From Thiofaba sp039822285 (GTDB lineage Bacteria > Pseudomonadota > Gammaproteobacteria > Halothiobacillales > Halothiobacillaceae): a stretch of 64,000 nucleotides of DNA. Below are positions 41,769-56,984 of this stretch, one piece after another; positions within the stretch are counted from its first letter, which is position 1; each line of letters opens with the position of its first letter. The stretch spans positions 744,001 to 808,000 of the forward strand of contig NZ_JBAJEY010000001.1 in the NCBI RefSeq assembly GCF_039822285.1. Direction: 5' to 3'. Under the pieces are notes generated by a model. That model was not told the origin of the DNA, made no database searches, and saw only the letters and a program-made list of their open reading frames with translations. The position numbers and the translations under genes are program-made.

Positions 41769-42863
41769 ATGCACACCCTGAACGTTGACCTCGGCGAGCG
41801 CAGTTACCCCATCTACATCGGCCAGGGACTGCTCGGCCAACCCGAACTGCTGCGCCGGCACATTCCCGGCAAGAGCGCGCTGGTGGTGACCAACACCACC
41901 GTCGCCCCGCTCTACCGCTCCCGGCTGGATCAGGCGCTGGAGGGACTGCGGGTCGAGACGGTGGTGCTGCCCGATGGCGAGGCCTACAAGTCGATCGAGA
42001 GCCTTACGACGATCTGGGATGCGCTGGTGCTGGGGCGCTTCGACCGCAACACGACGCTCATCGCCCTCGGCGGCGGGGTGATCGGCGACATCACCGGCTT
42101 CGCCGCCGCGAGCTACCAGCGCGGGGTGCATTTCATCCAGATCCCCACCACCCTGCTGGCCCAGGTGGACTCCTCGGTCGGCGGCAAGACCGGCATCAAC
42201 CACCCCGGCGGCAAGAACATGATCGGCGCCTTCTGGCAGCCGCTTGCGGTGATTGCGGACACCGACACGCTCAACACCCTGCCCGACCGTGAACTTTCCG
42301 CAGGGCTGGCCGAGGTCATCAAGTACGGCCTGATCTATGACGAGCCTTTCCTCACCTGGATCGAGGCGAACATCGAGCGCCTGCGCGCGCGCGATCCTGA
42401 GGCTCTCGCCTACGCCATCCGCCGCTCATGCGAGATCAAGGCCGAAGTCGTCGGCCAGGACGAGCGCGAAAGCGGCCTGCGCGCCATCCTCAACCTCGGC
42501 CACACCTTCGGCCACGCCATCGAGACCGCCACCGGCTATGGCAACTGGCTGCACGGCGAGGCGGTGGGCGCGGGCATGTGCATGGCCGCGCGCCTGTCCG
42601 AGCTGGAGGGCTGGATCAGCGCGGCGGATGTGGCCCGCACCCGCGCCATCATCGAACGCGCCGGGTTACCCACTCACGCCCCGCAGGGCATGACCCGCGA
42701 GCAGTTCCAGCACCTGATGGGCATCGACAAGAAGGTGCTGGATGGCAAGCTGCGCCTGGTCCTGCTGGAGCACATCGGCAAGGCGAGGGTGACCGGCGAC
42801 TTCTCGCCTGCCAACCTGATCACCTGTCTCGATGAATTCACCTCCTCCGCGGAGCCCCGCTGA
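41769..42863 (+). CDS. aroB: 3-dehydroquinate synthase
   Basis: 364 residues. Cyclises DAHP to 3-dehydroquinate using NAD+ and a metal ion. The NAD site has ALGGGVIGDITGFAAASYQRG, the phosphate site STxxDSSVGGKTGINHPGGKNMIG-type residues, and the metal site includes GHTFGHAIE and HGEAV. The start is ATG 41769. The stop overlaps the next gene's ATG (TGATG). Confidence 0.97.
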   Translation: MHTLNVDLGERSYPIYIGQGLLGQPELLRRHIPGKSALVVTNTTVAPLYRSRLDQALEGLRVETVVLPDGEAYKSIESLTTIWDALVLGRFDRNTTLIALGGGVIGDITGFAAASYQRGVHFIQIPTTLLAQVDSSVGGKTGINHPGGKNMIGAFWQPLAVIADTDTLNTLPDRELSAGLAEVIKYGLIYDEPFLTWIEANIERLRARDPEALAYAIRRSCEIKAEVVGQDERESGLRAILNLGHTFGHAIETATGYGNWLHGEAVGAGMCMAARLSELEGWISAADVARTRAIIERAGLPTHAPQGMTREQFQHLMGIDKKVLDGKLRLVLLEHIGKARVTGDFSPANLITCLDEFTSSAEPR

Positions 42864-44200
42864 TGAACACGACCGATGCCCCCATGGACACCCCCCATCC
42901 GCTGCATGAGCGGGTCGAACTGATCGTCCACCTGCTCAAGTTCAGTGACCGCCTGTTCGCCATCATGAGCCCGGCCACGGACGAGCTCCACACCTTCACC
43001 GACCTGCTCATCAAGGAAGGCGGGGCAGGCCTGCTCATCGCGCGGGTCCACCCCGACCTTGCCTTGAATGCAGAAGACGTGGCCACCGACCTCGCCAAGG
43101 CATGGGGGATCGAACTCAATCTCGGCGAATCGGCCATGCAGGCCATCGAACAGCGGCTCCCCGAACGGCTGCCCGAGCCTCGCCGGGCCGTAGCCATCAT
43201 CGAGGATGTCGAGCGCCTGCCCTCCCAGGCCCTCGATGAACTCATCGGCTTCATGCAACGCCTCGATGACCAGACGGGTGGCCGGGTACGGCTGGCGCTG
43301 CTCGGCGGATCCAATCTGGCCGGCCAGCTCCAGCACATGCAGAGTCTGGAGACAGGCGGCCAGGTCTACGCACTCCATCTCACCCCGCCTCCCGCCGAGG
43401 CCTTTGCCGACATGGCGAACAGCGTCCCGGGCGATGCGCCTCCCGCCTTCGAGCGCCCCGCGCCGCGCGGCGGCGAGGCCCCCACCCTCCCCGGGCGCGC
43501 CTTGCTCATCGGTGGTGTCGCCGCCTCCCTCGCCCTTGCCGTAGCCATCGCCCTGCTGATGCGGCCTGGCGAGCCCGAAGTGGCGAAAGACCAGCAGGTC
43601 AGCGTCCCGCTCAAGAGCGAAACGGTCGCGAGCCTGCCCGTTGCGCCCCTTCCGGCACCGACGCCCGGGGCCGTCACTGGCGAACCGGCCGTGCCCGCCG
43701 CCCCCGCACCCATCGGCCACCAGCTGACCGATTCACCCGCAAGCCCGCCGCCCCCCCCTGCCCCCGTGCTGCCCGCCCCCCCTCCGGCAGAGGTGAAGCC
43801 CAGTGCGCCCGTCGCTATGGCGGAGCCGAAACCCAGTGCTCCGGCAGCCATGCCCGCAGCGGAGCCGAAGCCGAGCTTAGCCGCGCCCAAACCGAGCGCC
43901 CAGCCGGCGAAAAAGGCAACCAACTGGTATGCCCAGCAGAAGGCTGATCAGTACGTCCTGCAGGTGGTCAGCCTCAAGTCGGAGGCGGAAGTGGATCGTT
44001 TCATCAAGCAGAACGGACTGAAAGACTGCCATAGCTTCCGCCAGTTGCGCGACGGGCAGACCCTGCACACCCTCACCTGCGGCCTCTACCCCAGCCGCGA
44101 CGCGGCCAGCCAGGCCGCCGCGAAGCTGCCCGAGAAGGCGCGGGCGGGCAAGCCCTTCCCCCGCAGGATCGACGATATCCGCAAGATCATGCAGCCGTAA
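42863..44200 (+). CDS. DamX-like SPOR-domain membrane protein
   Basis: 445 residues. An N-terminal cytoplasmic part (about 1-205) resembles a degraded AAA-type domain (PRRAVAIIEDVERLPSQALD, then RVRLALLGGSNLAGQL). It is followed by one span (about 212-233), a long Pro/Ala/Lys-rich periplasmic linker with repeated KPSAP-like units, and a C-terminal SPOR domain (about 362-445, YVLQVVSLKSEAEVDRFIKQ). SPOR domains bind denuded septal glycan, so a division-site role like DamX is likely. It is coupled to aroB by overlapping stop and start, the usual position of this gene. Confidence 0.88.
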   Translation: MNTTDAPMDTPHPLHERVELIVHLLKFSDRLFAIMSPATDELHTFTDLLIKEGGAGLLIARVHPDLALNAEDVATDLAKAWGIELNLGESAMQAIEQRLPERLPEPRRAVAIIEDVERLPSQALDELIGFMQRLDDQTGGRVRLALLGGSNLAGQLQHMQSLETGGQVYALHLTPPPAEAFADMANSVPGDAPPAFERPAPRGGEAPTLPGRALLIGGVAASLALAVAIALLMRPGEPEVAKDQQVSVPLKSETVASLPVAPLPAPTPGAVTGEPAVPAAPAPIGHQLTDSPASPPPPPAPVLPAPPPAEVKPSAPVAMAEPKPSAPAAMPAAEPKPSLAAPKPSAQPAKKATNWYAQQKADQYVLQVVSLKSEAEVDRFIKQNGLKDCHSFRQLRDGQTLHTLTCGLYPSRDAASQAAAKLPEKARAGKPFPRRIDDIRKIMQP

Positions 44201-44226
44201 CGGCCAGCCGCCCGGGGCGTCCTGCC

Positions 44227-44255
44227 TTGTCCCGGGCGGCTCCGGCGTCTAAAAT
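44227..44255 (+). promoter_or_regulatory. Probable sigma-70 promoter of gltB
   Basis: -35 TTGTCC (44227-44232), a 17-base spacer and -10 TAAAAT (44250-44255). It lies 100 bp before the gltB start in a 154-bp gap. The hexamers are near consensus and the spacing is ideal. Confidence 0.6.
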
Positions 44256-44268
44256 GTCCGACCATTTT
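44251..44268. promoter_or_regulatory. AAAATG/CATTTT dyad over the gltB promoter
   Basis: A 6-bp inverted repeat around TCCGAC. It overlaps the -10 hexamer and the likely transcription start, where a repressor would act. No regulator is recognised. It may also act as a small hairpin in the 5' leader. Confidence 0.35.
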
Positions 44269-44354
44269 GCCCTTGACAACCCGGGCAAGGACATCGACCG
44301 CCCCCGCCGGGCGCCGATCTTCCCCTGCCAAGCGAGAGTTGGACACACCCTGCA

Positions 44355-48818
<4,464 letters not shown>

Positions 48819-48841
48819 CCCGGCCCACACGCTGAAACCCG

Positions 48842-48873
48842 ACAAGGCCCTGCAATGCGGGGCCTTGTTTTTT
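48842..48873 (+). terminator. Terminator after gltB
   Basis: ACAAGGCCC (48842-48850) pairs with GGGCCTTGT (48860-48868) followed by a run of T to 48873. This strong terminator stands at the gltB-dnaG junction, where relatives have gltD. Confidence 0.88.
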
Positions 48874-48920
48874 CCACCTGTGGACTACACTGATTTCTTC
48901 TCGCTCCCCCTCCACGCAGC

Positions 48921-50672
48921 ATGTCCCGCATCCCGCAAAGCTTCATCGACGACCTGGTCGCCCGCGCCGACATCGTCGAGGTCATCGGCAGCCGTGTGCC
49001 GCTGAAGAAGAAGGGGCGCGAATATGCGGCCTGCTGCCCGTTCCATCACGAGAAATCGCCTTCGTTCTTCGTCAGCCCGGACAAGCAGTTCTACCACTGC
49101 TTCGGCTGCGGGGCGCACGGGACCGTGCTCGGTTTCCTGATGGCCTTCGAGCGGCTCGACTTCGTCGAGGCGGTCGAGACCCTGGCCGGGCAGCTGGGCC
49201 TCACGGTCCCCCGGGAGGGCGGAGAGACGCCGCAGGCCCATCCCCATGCCCCGCTGCTCGCCATCTTGGAGGATTGCGCCCGCTTCTACCAGGCCGAGCT
49301 CAAGCGCACCCCACGCGCCATCGACTACCTCAAGCGCCGCGGGGTGAGTGGCGAGACCGCGGCCACTTTCGGACTTGGCTACGCCCCGCCGGGCTTCGAC
49401 ACCCTGGAGCGCGCACTGCGGCTGGATCGGCAGGGGATCGACCGGCTCAAGCAGGCGGGCATGTTGAGCGAGGGGGAGCACGGCCGCCTGTACGACCGCT
49501 TCCGCGAACGGGTCATGTTCCCCATCCGCGACCGGCGCGGCCGCGTCATCGCCTTTGGCGGGCGGGTGCTGGGCGATGAGAAGCCCAAGTATCTCAACTC
49601 GCCGGAGACCCCTCTCTTCCACAAGGGACACGAGCTGTACGGCCTGTTCGAGGCGCGCAAGGCCCTCGGCCGTCCCGACCGCCTGCTGGTGGTCGAGGGC
49701 TACATGGACGTGGTCATGCTCGCCCAGCACGGCCTGCGCGAGGCCATCGCCACGCTCGGCACCGCCGTCACCCGCGAGCAGGTCGACCTGATGTTCCGCC
49801 ACACTGCGCAGGTGGTGTTCTGCTTCGATGGCGATGAGGCCGGCCGCCGCGCCGCCTGGCGCGCGCTGGAGGCCACCCTGCCCCAGTTGCGCGACGGGCT
49901 CGATGCGCGCTTCCTGTTTCTGCCCGAGGGCGAGGACCCGGACAGCCTGGTGCGGCAGGAGGGCGCCGAGGCCTTCCGCGCCCGCATCGGGCACGAGGCT
50001 CTCGGCTTCGATGCCTTCCTGCTGGAGGAACTGGCCCGCCAGGCGGAGGACGACGGCACCCCAGCCGCCCGGGCAAGGCTCAAGACCCTCGCCCTGCCGC
50101 TGATCCAGGGGATGCCCGCCGGGGTGCTCAAGGATCTCGTGCTCGACAAGCTGGCCGCACGCGTCGGGGTGAGTATCGACCGGCTGCTGCCCTCGAAGGA
50201 GCGGCTCGCCCCCCGCCCTCAGGCCCACGAGCGCCCCGTCAGGCCCGCCGAACCCGGCCGGGCCACGGCCCTGCGCAAGGCCATCGTCCTCTTGCTGCAC
50301 TATCCCGAGCTGGCCGCCCGCAGGGCACCGGATCCGGCCTGGGCACAATCCCCCGTCCCTGGCCTTCCGCTCTTGGCGCTGCTCATCGACCACCTGCGCA
50401 GCCGCCCCACCCCCATGGGCGTGACCCTTGAACACTTCCGTGCCAGCCCCCACGCTCGGGTCTTAGAGGCGATCAGCCGGCTGCCACCGCCGCGGGAGAG
50501 CGAGGATATCGAGGTCCGCGAGCGCATGTGGCTCGACATGCTCGAGCACATCGCCGCCACCCACAACCGGGCGCGCCTGCGGCAGCTGACCGAACGGCCG
50601 TTTGCCGAGCTGCAACCCCTTGAGCGACAGGAACTTTTGCGGCTGACAACACTCCAATCCAGCCGTGAATAA
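48921..50672 (+). CDS. dnaG: DNA primase
   Basis: 583 residues. Synthesises RNA primers at the replication fork. The CHC2 zinc finger uses Cys39, His42, Cys60 and Cys63 (CCPFHHEKSPSFF, FYHCFGCGAHG). The TOPRIM core has VVEGYMDVVMLAQHG and CFDGDEAG. A DnaB-binding C-terminal region follows. The usual upstream partners rpsU and yqeY are 20 kb away. rpoD follows 57 bp later. Confidence 0.97.
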   Translation: MSRIPQSFIDDLVARADIVEVIGSRVPLKKKGREYAACCPFHHEKSPSFFVSPDKQFYHCFGCGAHGTVLGFLMAFERLDFVEAVETLAGQLGLTVPREGGETPQAHPHAPLLAILEDCARFYQAELKRTPRAIDYLKRRGVSGETAATFGLGYAPPGFDTLERALRLDRQGIDRLKQAGMLSEGEHGRLYDRFRERVMFPIRDRRGRVIAFGGRVLGDEKPKYLNSPETPLFHKGHELYGLFEARKALGRPDRLLVVEGYMDVVMLAQHGLREAIATLGTAVTREQVDLMFRHTAQVVFCFDGDEAGRRAAWRALEATLPQLRDGLDARFLFLPEGEDPDSLVRQEGAEAFRARIGHEALGFDAFLLEELARQAEDDGTPAARARLKTLALPLIQGMPAGVLKDLVLDKLAARVGVSIDRLLPSKERLAPRPQAHERPVRPAEPGRATALRKAIVLLLHYPELAARRAPDPAWAQSPVPGLPLLALLIDHLRSRPTPMGVTLEHFRASPHARVLEAISRLPPPRESEDIEVRERMWLDMLEHIAATHNRARLRQLTERPFAELQPLERQELLRLTTLQSSRE

Positions 50673-50687
50673 TTCACTCTTTGTTGC

Positions 50688-50693
50688 TATAAT
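50688..50693 (+). promoter_or_regulatory. -10 element of a probable internal rpoD promoter
   Basis: A perfect TATAAT lies 36 bp before the rpoD ATG, in the short dnaG-rpoD gap. The best -35 at 17-base spacing is GTGAAT (50665-50670), which is weak and overlaps the dnaG stop codon. An internal rpoD promoter at this location is known in E. coli. Confidence 0.45.
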
Positions 50694-50729
50694 TTTTTGT
50701 TTGATTTGACCCGAGGCTCGTATTCGGCC

Positions 50730-52538
<1,809 letters not shown>

Positions 52539-52548
52539 TCTATCCTTC

Positions 52549-52574
52549 AAGGCCCGGTCTCCCCGGGCCTTTCC
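52549..52574 (+). terminator. Terminator-like hairpin between rpoD and tRNA-Ile2
   Basis: AAGGCCCGG (52549-52557) pairs with CCGGGCCTT (52563-52571) around a 5-base loop. The T-run is short (TTCCT). It lies 10 bp after the rpoD stop and 6 bp before the tRNA, so it may be leaky and allow cotranscription. Confidence 0.6.
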
Positions 52575-52579
52575 TCAAA

Positions 52580-52655
52580 GGGCCTATAGCACAACGGTCA
52601 GTGCAGGGGACTCATAATCCCTTGGTTGCAGGTTCGAATCCTGCTGGGCCCACCA
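52580..52655 (+). tRNA. tRNA-Ile2 (anticodon CAU, expected to become lysidine-modified)
   Basis: 76 bases including an encoded CCA (52653-52655). The acceptor stem is GGGCCTA with TGGGCCC (one G-U pair), the D stem GCAC/GTGC, and the anticodon loop has CAT at 52613-52615 in the context GACTCATAATCC. The T arm is GCAGG-TTCGAAT-CCTGC. The CTCATAA loop and the location after rpoD match the minor isoleucine tRNA reading AUA after TilS modification, not a methionine tRNA. The assignment between Ile2 and Met rests on this similarity. Confidence 0.88.
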
Positions 52656-52710
52656 TGTTCTTCTCGTGGCTGTGCAGACAAGACCCCGGAGCCGGGGTAT
52701 AAAGCCCCAC

Positions 52711-53661
52711 ATGCGCTCAGCCTCTTCCTCCAGCCGAAATCAGACCGCCCTCCTGGGCCGCAGGAGGCTGCTGTGCCTTGTCCTGCCCCTGCTCCTGGCC
52801 GCCTGCGGCAGTGAGAGCCCCGCCCCGGTCCTGCCCACCTACAGCGCCACCCCACCCAAGCCGCTGGTTCCGGTGCTCGTGCTCGGGGTGCACCCGCTGC
52901 ACAACCCGGCCAAGCTTCTGGAGACCTACGGCCCCATCGTCGACGCCCTGAACCAGGCCATCCCCGAGGTGGAGATCCGGCTCGAGGCCTCGCGCGATTA
53001 CACCGAGTTTGAACGCAAGCTGGAACAGCGCGAGCTTGAGCTCGCCCTGCCCAATCCCTATCAGACCGTGACCGCCACCCAGCACGGCTACCGGATCTTC
53101 GCCAAGGTCAAGGGGGATGAGGATTTCCATGGCCTGATCCTGGTCCGCCGGGAGCCGGACGCGCCGAGGGAGGTCGAGGATCTGCGCGGCAAGACCCTCA
53201 GCTGCCCCGCCCGTACGGCCCTGGCCGCTTGTATGATGCCGCTGGATTACCTGATGACGCAGGGGATTGACGTCAGCCAGGAGCTGAAGGTCATCGCCGT
53301 CGGCTCGCAGGAATCCAGCATCCTTGCCGTGGTTCACGGCCTGGCCGATGCCGGATCGACCTGGCCGCCCCCCTGGCGCGCCTTCCAGAAGGAACATCCG
53401 GAGCTCGCCCGCCAGCTGGAGGTGCGCTGGGAAACGCCTTCGCTGCCGAATATCGGCCTCGTGGCACGGGACGATGTGGACCCCGCCCTCGTCGCCCGTA
53501 TCCGCACGACCCTGCTCGCCCTCTCGGAGAGTGAGGATGGCCGCCGGCGGCTGCGGCAGGCCGAGATCCAGGGTTTCGAGGCTGCGGACGATGCCACCTA
53601 CGCCCCGGTGCGGGCCTTCCTAGAGCGCTATCGAATACGGTTTGGGGGGCTTCCCCGATGA
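52711..53661 (+). CDS. PhnD-like periplasmic solute-binding lipoprotein
   Basis: 316 residues. A signal peptide (RRRLLCLVLPLLLAACGS) ends in lipobox LAAC with Cys32. The rest resembles phosphate/phosphonate/phosphite-type binding proteins: VLVLGVHPLHNPAKLLETYGP, VDALNQAIPEVEIRLE, LPNPYQTVTA, LRGKTLSCPA and VHGLADAGS. No ABC permease or ATPase gene is adjacent. The stop overlaps the ATG of a membrane GGDEF-EAL protein (ATGA), so it more likely senses a ligand for that enzyme than feeds a transporter (inference). The start ATG 52711 lacks a clear ribosome site; a GTG at 52666 is possible but lies 11 bp from the tRNA. Confidence 0.78.
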   Translation: MRSASSSSRNQTALLGRRRLLCLVLPLLLAACGSESPAPVLPTYSATPPKPLVPVLVLGVHPLHNPAKLLETYGPIVDALNQAIPEVEIRLEASRDYTEFERKLEQRELELALPNPYQTVTATQHGYRIFAKVKGDEDFHGLILVRREPDAPREVEDLRGKTLSCPARTALAACMMPLDYLMTQGIDVSQELKVIAVGSQESSILAVVHGLADAGSTWPPPWRAFQKEHPELARQLEVRWETPSLPNIGLVARDDVDPALVARIRTTLLALSESEDGRRRLRQAEIQGFEAADDATYAPVRAFLERYRIRFGGLPR

Positions 53662-56600
53662 GCCGCCCAAGGTTCACCCTGCGCCGCCTGTTCGGCACCT
53701 CGCTGCGCCGCCGGCTGGCCGTCAGCATCGCGCTGATTCACGCGCTGATGATGGCCATCTTCGTGTTCGACCTGAGCCTGCGCGAACAGCAGCTGTTGAT
53801 CAAGAACACGGAGCAGGCCGCCCTCAAGACCACCGCCCTGCTCGCCCGTTCCAGCTTTGAATGGGCACTCTCCCGCGACCTTGCGGGCCTTGGCGAGCTG
53901 ATCCGGCCGCTGGCGAACGACCCGGACATCGAGTTCGCCATGATCCTCGATCACGAGGGTCGTGTCCTCGCCCACAGCGACCCGGCGCAGGTCGGGCGCT
54001 ACGTCAGCGACCCCGTCAGCCTTGCCGCGCTGCGCCACCACGAGACCGAACCGCGACTGATCCAGAACCTCCCCACGCTCATCGACGGCATCGCCCCCAT
54101 CGTCTCCGAGCGTTCCCCCACGAACGGTCAGGGGAAAACGGGCACGATCCTGGGTTGGGCCCGCATCGGCATGAACACCGAGCGAACCCAGGCGGCCCTC
54201 GGCAAGGTCCTCCGCGACGGCCTGCTGTACACCCTGGCCGCCATCCTCCTCGGCACCCTGCTCGCCCTCCTCATCGCGGCCGACCTCACCCGCGACCTGC
54301 GCCGCGTCAAGGCCCTGTTCCTGCGCGTCAGCGCGGGCGAACTGGACCAGCGCATCGAAGTGGGGCGCGAGGACGAGCTGGGCGATCTGATGCACGGCCT
54401 CAACCACATGCTGGAGCGGCTGGAAGCGGATGAGCAGCTCCTGCGGGAGACGCGCGAGCGGCTGGAGCTGGCCTTGCAGGGCAGCAACGACGGCCTGTGG
54501 GACTGGGACCTCACGCGTGATGCGGTCTACTTCTCGCCACGCTGGAAGGCGATGCTGGGTTACGGCGAGGACGAGATCGGCACTACCACCGCCGAATGGT
54601 CGAAGCGCCTCCATCCGGACGATGCCGAGCGCGCCATGCGTGCCGTGGAGGACCACCTCGCAGGCCGAACCCCGGCGTTCGAGGTCATCCACCGCATGCG
54701 CCACAAGGATGGCGGCTGGCGCTGGATCCTCAGCCGGGGCCGTGCCCTGCGCGACGCGCAAGGCCAGCCTCAGCGCATGGTAGGCACCCTGACGGACATC
54801 ACCGAACTCAAAGAGACCGAGGGCCGGCTGGCCATCGAGCGCTCGCGTCTGGCCAGCCTGCTGACCAATCTGCATTCCGCCGTGCTGGTGGAGGACGCGT
54901 CGCGGCGCATCGCCCTGGCCAACCAGGCCTTCTGCGACATGTTCCACATTCCCGCCCCCCCGGAGGCCCTGGTGGGCACGGACTGCGCCGAGGCCGCGCG
55001 CGCCAGCCTGCCCCAGATCAAGGACGGTACCCGCTTCGTCCAGCGCATCGAGACCCTGATCGCACGCCATGAGCCGGCCCTCGGCGACATCGTCGAAATG
55101 GCCGACGGGCGGGTGCTTGAGCGGGATTACTCCCCCATCCTGGTCGACGGCGTCCTCCAGGGGCACCTGTGGATGTACCGCGACATCACCGCGCGGATCG
55201 AGCTCGAGCACAGCCTCGATGAGCAGCGCGAGCGGCTGCGCGTCGTGCTCATGTCGATGGCGGACGGCGTGATCGTCACCGATCCCGAGGGAAGGATCGA
55301 ATTCCTCAACCCTGTGGCCGAAGAGCTGACGGGCTGGACGCTGAACGAGGCCAAGACTCGCCCCCTCGAGCAGGTGGCCCAGCTCATGACCGAGGACAGT
55401 GCGAATGTGCTCGATGGTGCCACCGTGCACCAGCTCATGCAGAAAGGCCGCCAGGAGATCAGCGCCCGCCTCGCCCGCCGCGGGGCGATCGAATCCTTCG
55501 TCGAGATCGAACTGAAGGCCGCCCCCATGCTCGGCGCGGGCGGGGCCGAGGGCCTGGTGCTAATCCTGCATGACGTCAGCGAAACCCATCGCCTGATGGA
55601 GCAGATGAGCTGGCAGGCAAGCCACGACCCGCTCACCGGCCTGCCCAACCGCACGGCCTTCGGCGAGCGGCTCAGGAGCCTGCTGGAAGGCGCCCGGACG
55701 GCCGGTGAGCGGCATGCGCTGCTCTACATGGATCTCGATCAGTTCAAGGTGGTCAACGACACCTGCGGCCATCATGCCGGCGATGAGCTGTTGATGAACA
55801 TCGCCCACCTGCTGCGCAGCGGGGTACGCCGTGACGACATGATTGCCCGCCTCGGCGGTGACGAATTCGCCGCCCTGCTGCCCAACTGCTCGACCGAGGT
55901 CGCCGAGCGCATTGCCAACCAGCTGCGCGAGAGCGTGCAAGACTTCAGCTTCTACTGGCAGGACCGGGTCTTCAACGTGGGCGTGAGCATCGGCATCGTC
56001 ACCATCGACCCGCAGTGGGGGGCCGCCGAGGAGATCCTGCGCGCCGCCGACATCGCCTGCTATGCGGCCAAGGAGCGCGGGCGCAATCGCATCCACGTGT
56101 ATGAGGCGGCGGACGAGACCATGTCACGCCAGGTCGAGCAACTCGGGATGGCCTCGCAGATCCAGCTCGCCGTACGTGAATCCCGCTTCGTCCTCTACGC
56201 CCAGCCACTTAAGTCCCTGGAGCGACCGCGCCTGGACGACGGCCTGCACCTGGAGGTTCTGGTGCGCATGCTCGACCGCCACGGCCAGCTCATCGCCCCC
56301 GGCCTGTTCATCAGCGCCGCAGAGCGCTACAACCTCATGCAGGCGATCGACCGCTGGGTGGTCAGCACCACCCTCGAGCGTCTGCACCAGGCCCTGGATA
56401 CGCCCGCCGGCAGGAACCTTCGCCATGTCGGCATCAACCTCTCCGGCAACTCGCTGACCGATGAGGGCATGCTCACCTTCGTCGAAGATGAGGTCCGCCG
56501 CTACGCCTTCCCGCCCGGCCTGATCTGCTTCGAGATCACCGAGACCGCGATCATCAGCAACATGCACCAGGCGCTCGCCTTCATCCAGCGCATGAAGGCC

Positions 56601-56954
56601 CTCGGCTGCACCTTCGCGCTCGACGACTTCGGTTCGGGGCTGTCCTCCTTCGCCTACCTCAAGGTCCTGCCGGTGGACTTCCTCAAGATCGACGGGGTGT
56701 TCGTGCGCGACATCGAGAGCGACACCCACGACCGCAGCTTCGTCCAGGCCATCCATCAGGTCGGCCGCACCCTGGGCCTGAAGACCATCGCCGAATTCGT
56801 CGAGAACGCGGCCACCGAGCAGATCCTGCGCGGCATGGGGGTGGACTTCGCCCAGGGCTACGGCGTCAGCCCACCCCGACCGCTGGACGACTTCCTCGGC
56901 GATGGGGCGAGCCCGACCACGCCCGCCCCTCCGGCTATAATGCCCTCCACCTGA
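53658..56954 (+). CDS. Membrane sensor with HAMP, three PAS, GGDEF and EAL domains
   Basis: 1098 residues. Span 1 is at about 22-38, a periplasmic sensor at 39-187 and span 2 at 188-208. HAMP covers 209-260, PAS domains about 264-385, 395-515 and 525-645. GGDEF follows at 650-818 with intact GGDEF (733-737) and inhibitory site RRDD (724-727). EAL is at 834-1080, with EVL in place of EAL (866-868) and the later motifs NLSGNSL, FEITET, DDFGSGLSS, KIDG and FAQGYG present. Both c-di-GMP synthesis and breakdown are plausible; which dominates cannot be told. It is translationally coupled to the PhnD-like lipoprotein, a layout like NspS-MbaA. The next gene, dapF, is unrelated. Confidence 0.9.
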   Translation: MSRPRFTLRRLFGTSLRRRLAVSIALIHALMMAIFVFDLSLREQQLLIKNTEQAALKTTALLARSSFEWALSRDLAGLGELIRPLANDPDIEFAMILDHEGRVLAHSDPAQVGRYVSDPVSLAALRHHETEPRLIQNLPTLIDGIAPIVSERSPTNGQGKTGTILGWARIGMNTERTQAALGKVLRDGLLYTLAAILLGTLLALLIAADLTRDLRRVKALFLRVSAGELDQRIEVGREDELGDLMHGLNHMLERLEADEQLLRETRERLELALQGSNDGLWDWDLTRDAVYFSPRWKAMLGYGEDEIGTTTAEWSKRLHPDDAERAMRAVEDHLAGRTPAFEVIHRMRHKDGGWRWILSRGRALRDAQGQPQRMVGTLTDITELKETEGRLAIERSRLASLLTNLHSAVLVEDASRRIALANQAFCDMFHIPAPPEALVGTDCAEAARASLPQIKDGTRFVQRIETLIARHEPALGDIVEMADGRVLERDYSPILVDGVLQGHLWMYRDITARIELEHSLDEQRERLRVVLMSMADGVIVTDPEGRIEFLNPVAEELTGWTLNEAKTRPLEQVAQLMTEDSANVLDGATVHQLMQKGRQEISARLARRGAIESFVEIELKAAPMLGAGGAEGLVLILHDVSETHRLMEQMSWQASHDPLTGLPNRTAFGERLRSLLEGARTAGERHALLYMDLDQFKVVNDTCGHHAGDELLMNIAHLLRSGVRRDDMIARLGGDEFAALLPNCSTEVAERIANQLRESVQDFSFYWQDRVFNVGVSIGIVTIDPQWGAAEEILRAADIACYAAKERGRNRIHVYEAADETMSRQVEQLGMASQIQLAVRESRFVLYAQPLKSLERPRLDDGLHLEVLVRMLDRHGQLIAPGLFISAAERYNLMQAIDRWVVSTTLERLHQALDTPAGRNLRHVGINLSGNSLTDEGMLTFVEDEVRRYAFPPGLICFEITETAIISNMHQALAFIQRMKALGCTFALDDFGSGLSSFAYLKVLPVDFLKIDGVFVRDIESDTHDRSFVQAIHQVGRTLGLKTIAEFVENAATEQILRGMGVDFAQGYGVSPPRPLDDFLGDGASPTTPAPPAIMPST

Positions 56955-56984
56955 CCGCGGTCCTCCCAGAAAAGGCGTCAGCCC

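Noticed and set aside
52580..52655. Elongator or initiator tRNA-Met
   Set aside because: The anticodon CAU alone fits, but the CTCATAA loop context and the location after rpoD match tRNA-Ile2.
53628..55430. A 600-codon open frame opposite the GGDEF-EAL gene
   Set aside because: No domain is visible, and the plus-strand protein has clear, ordered domains.
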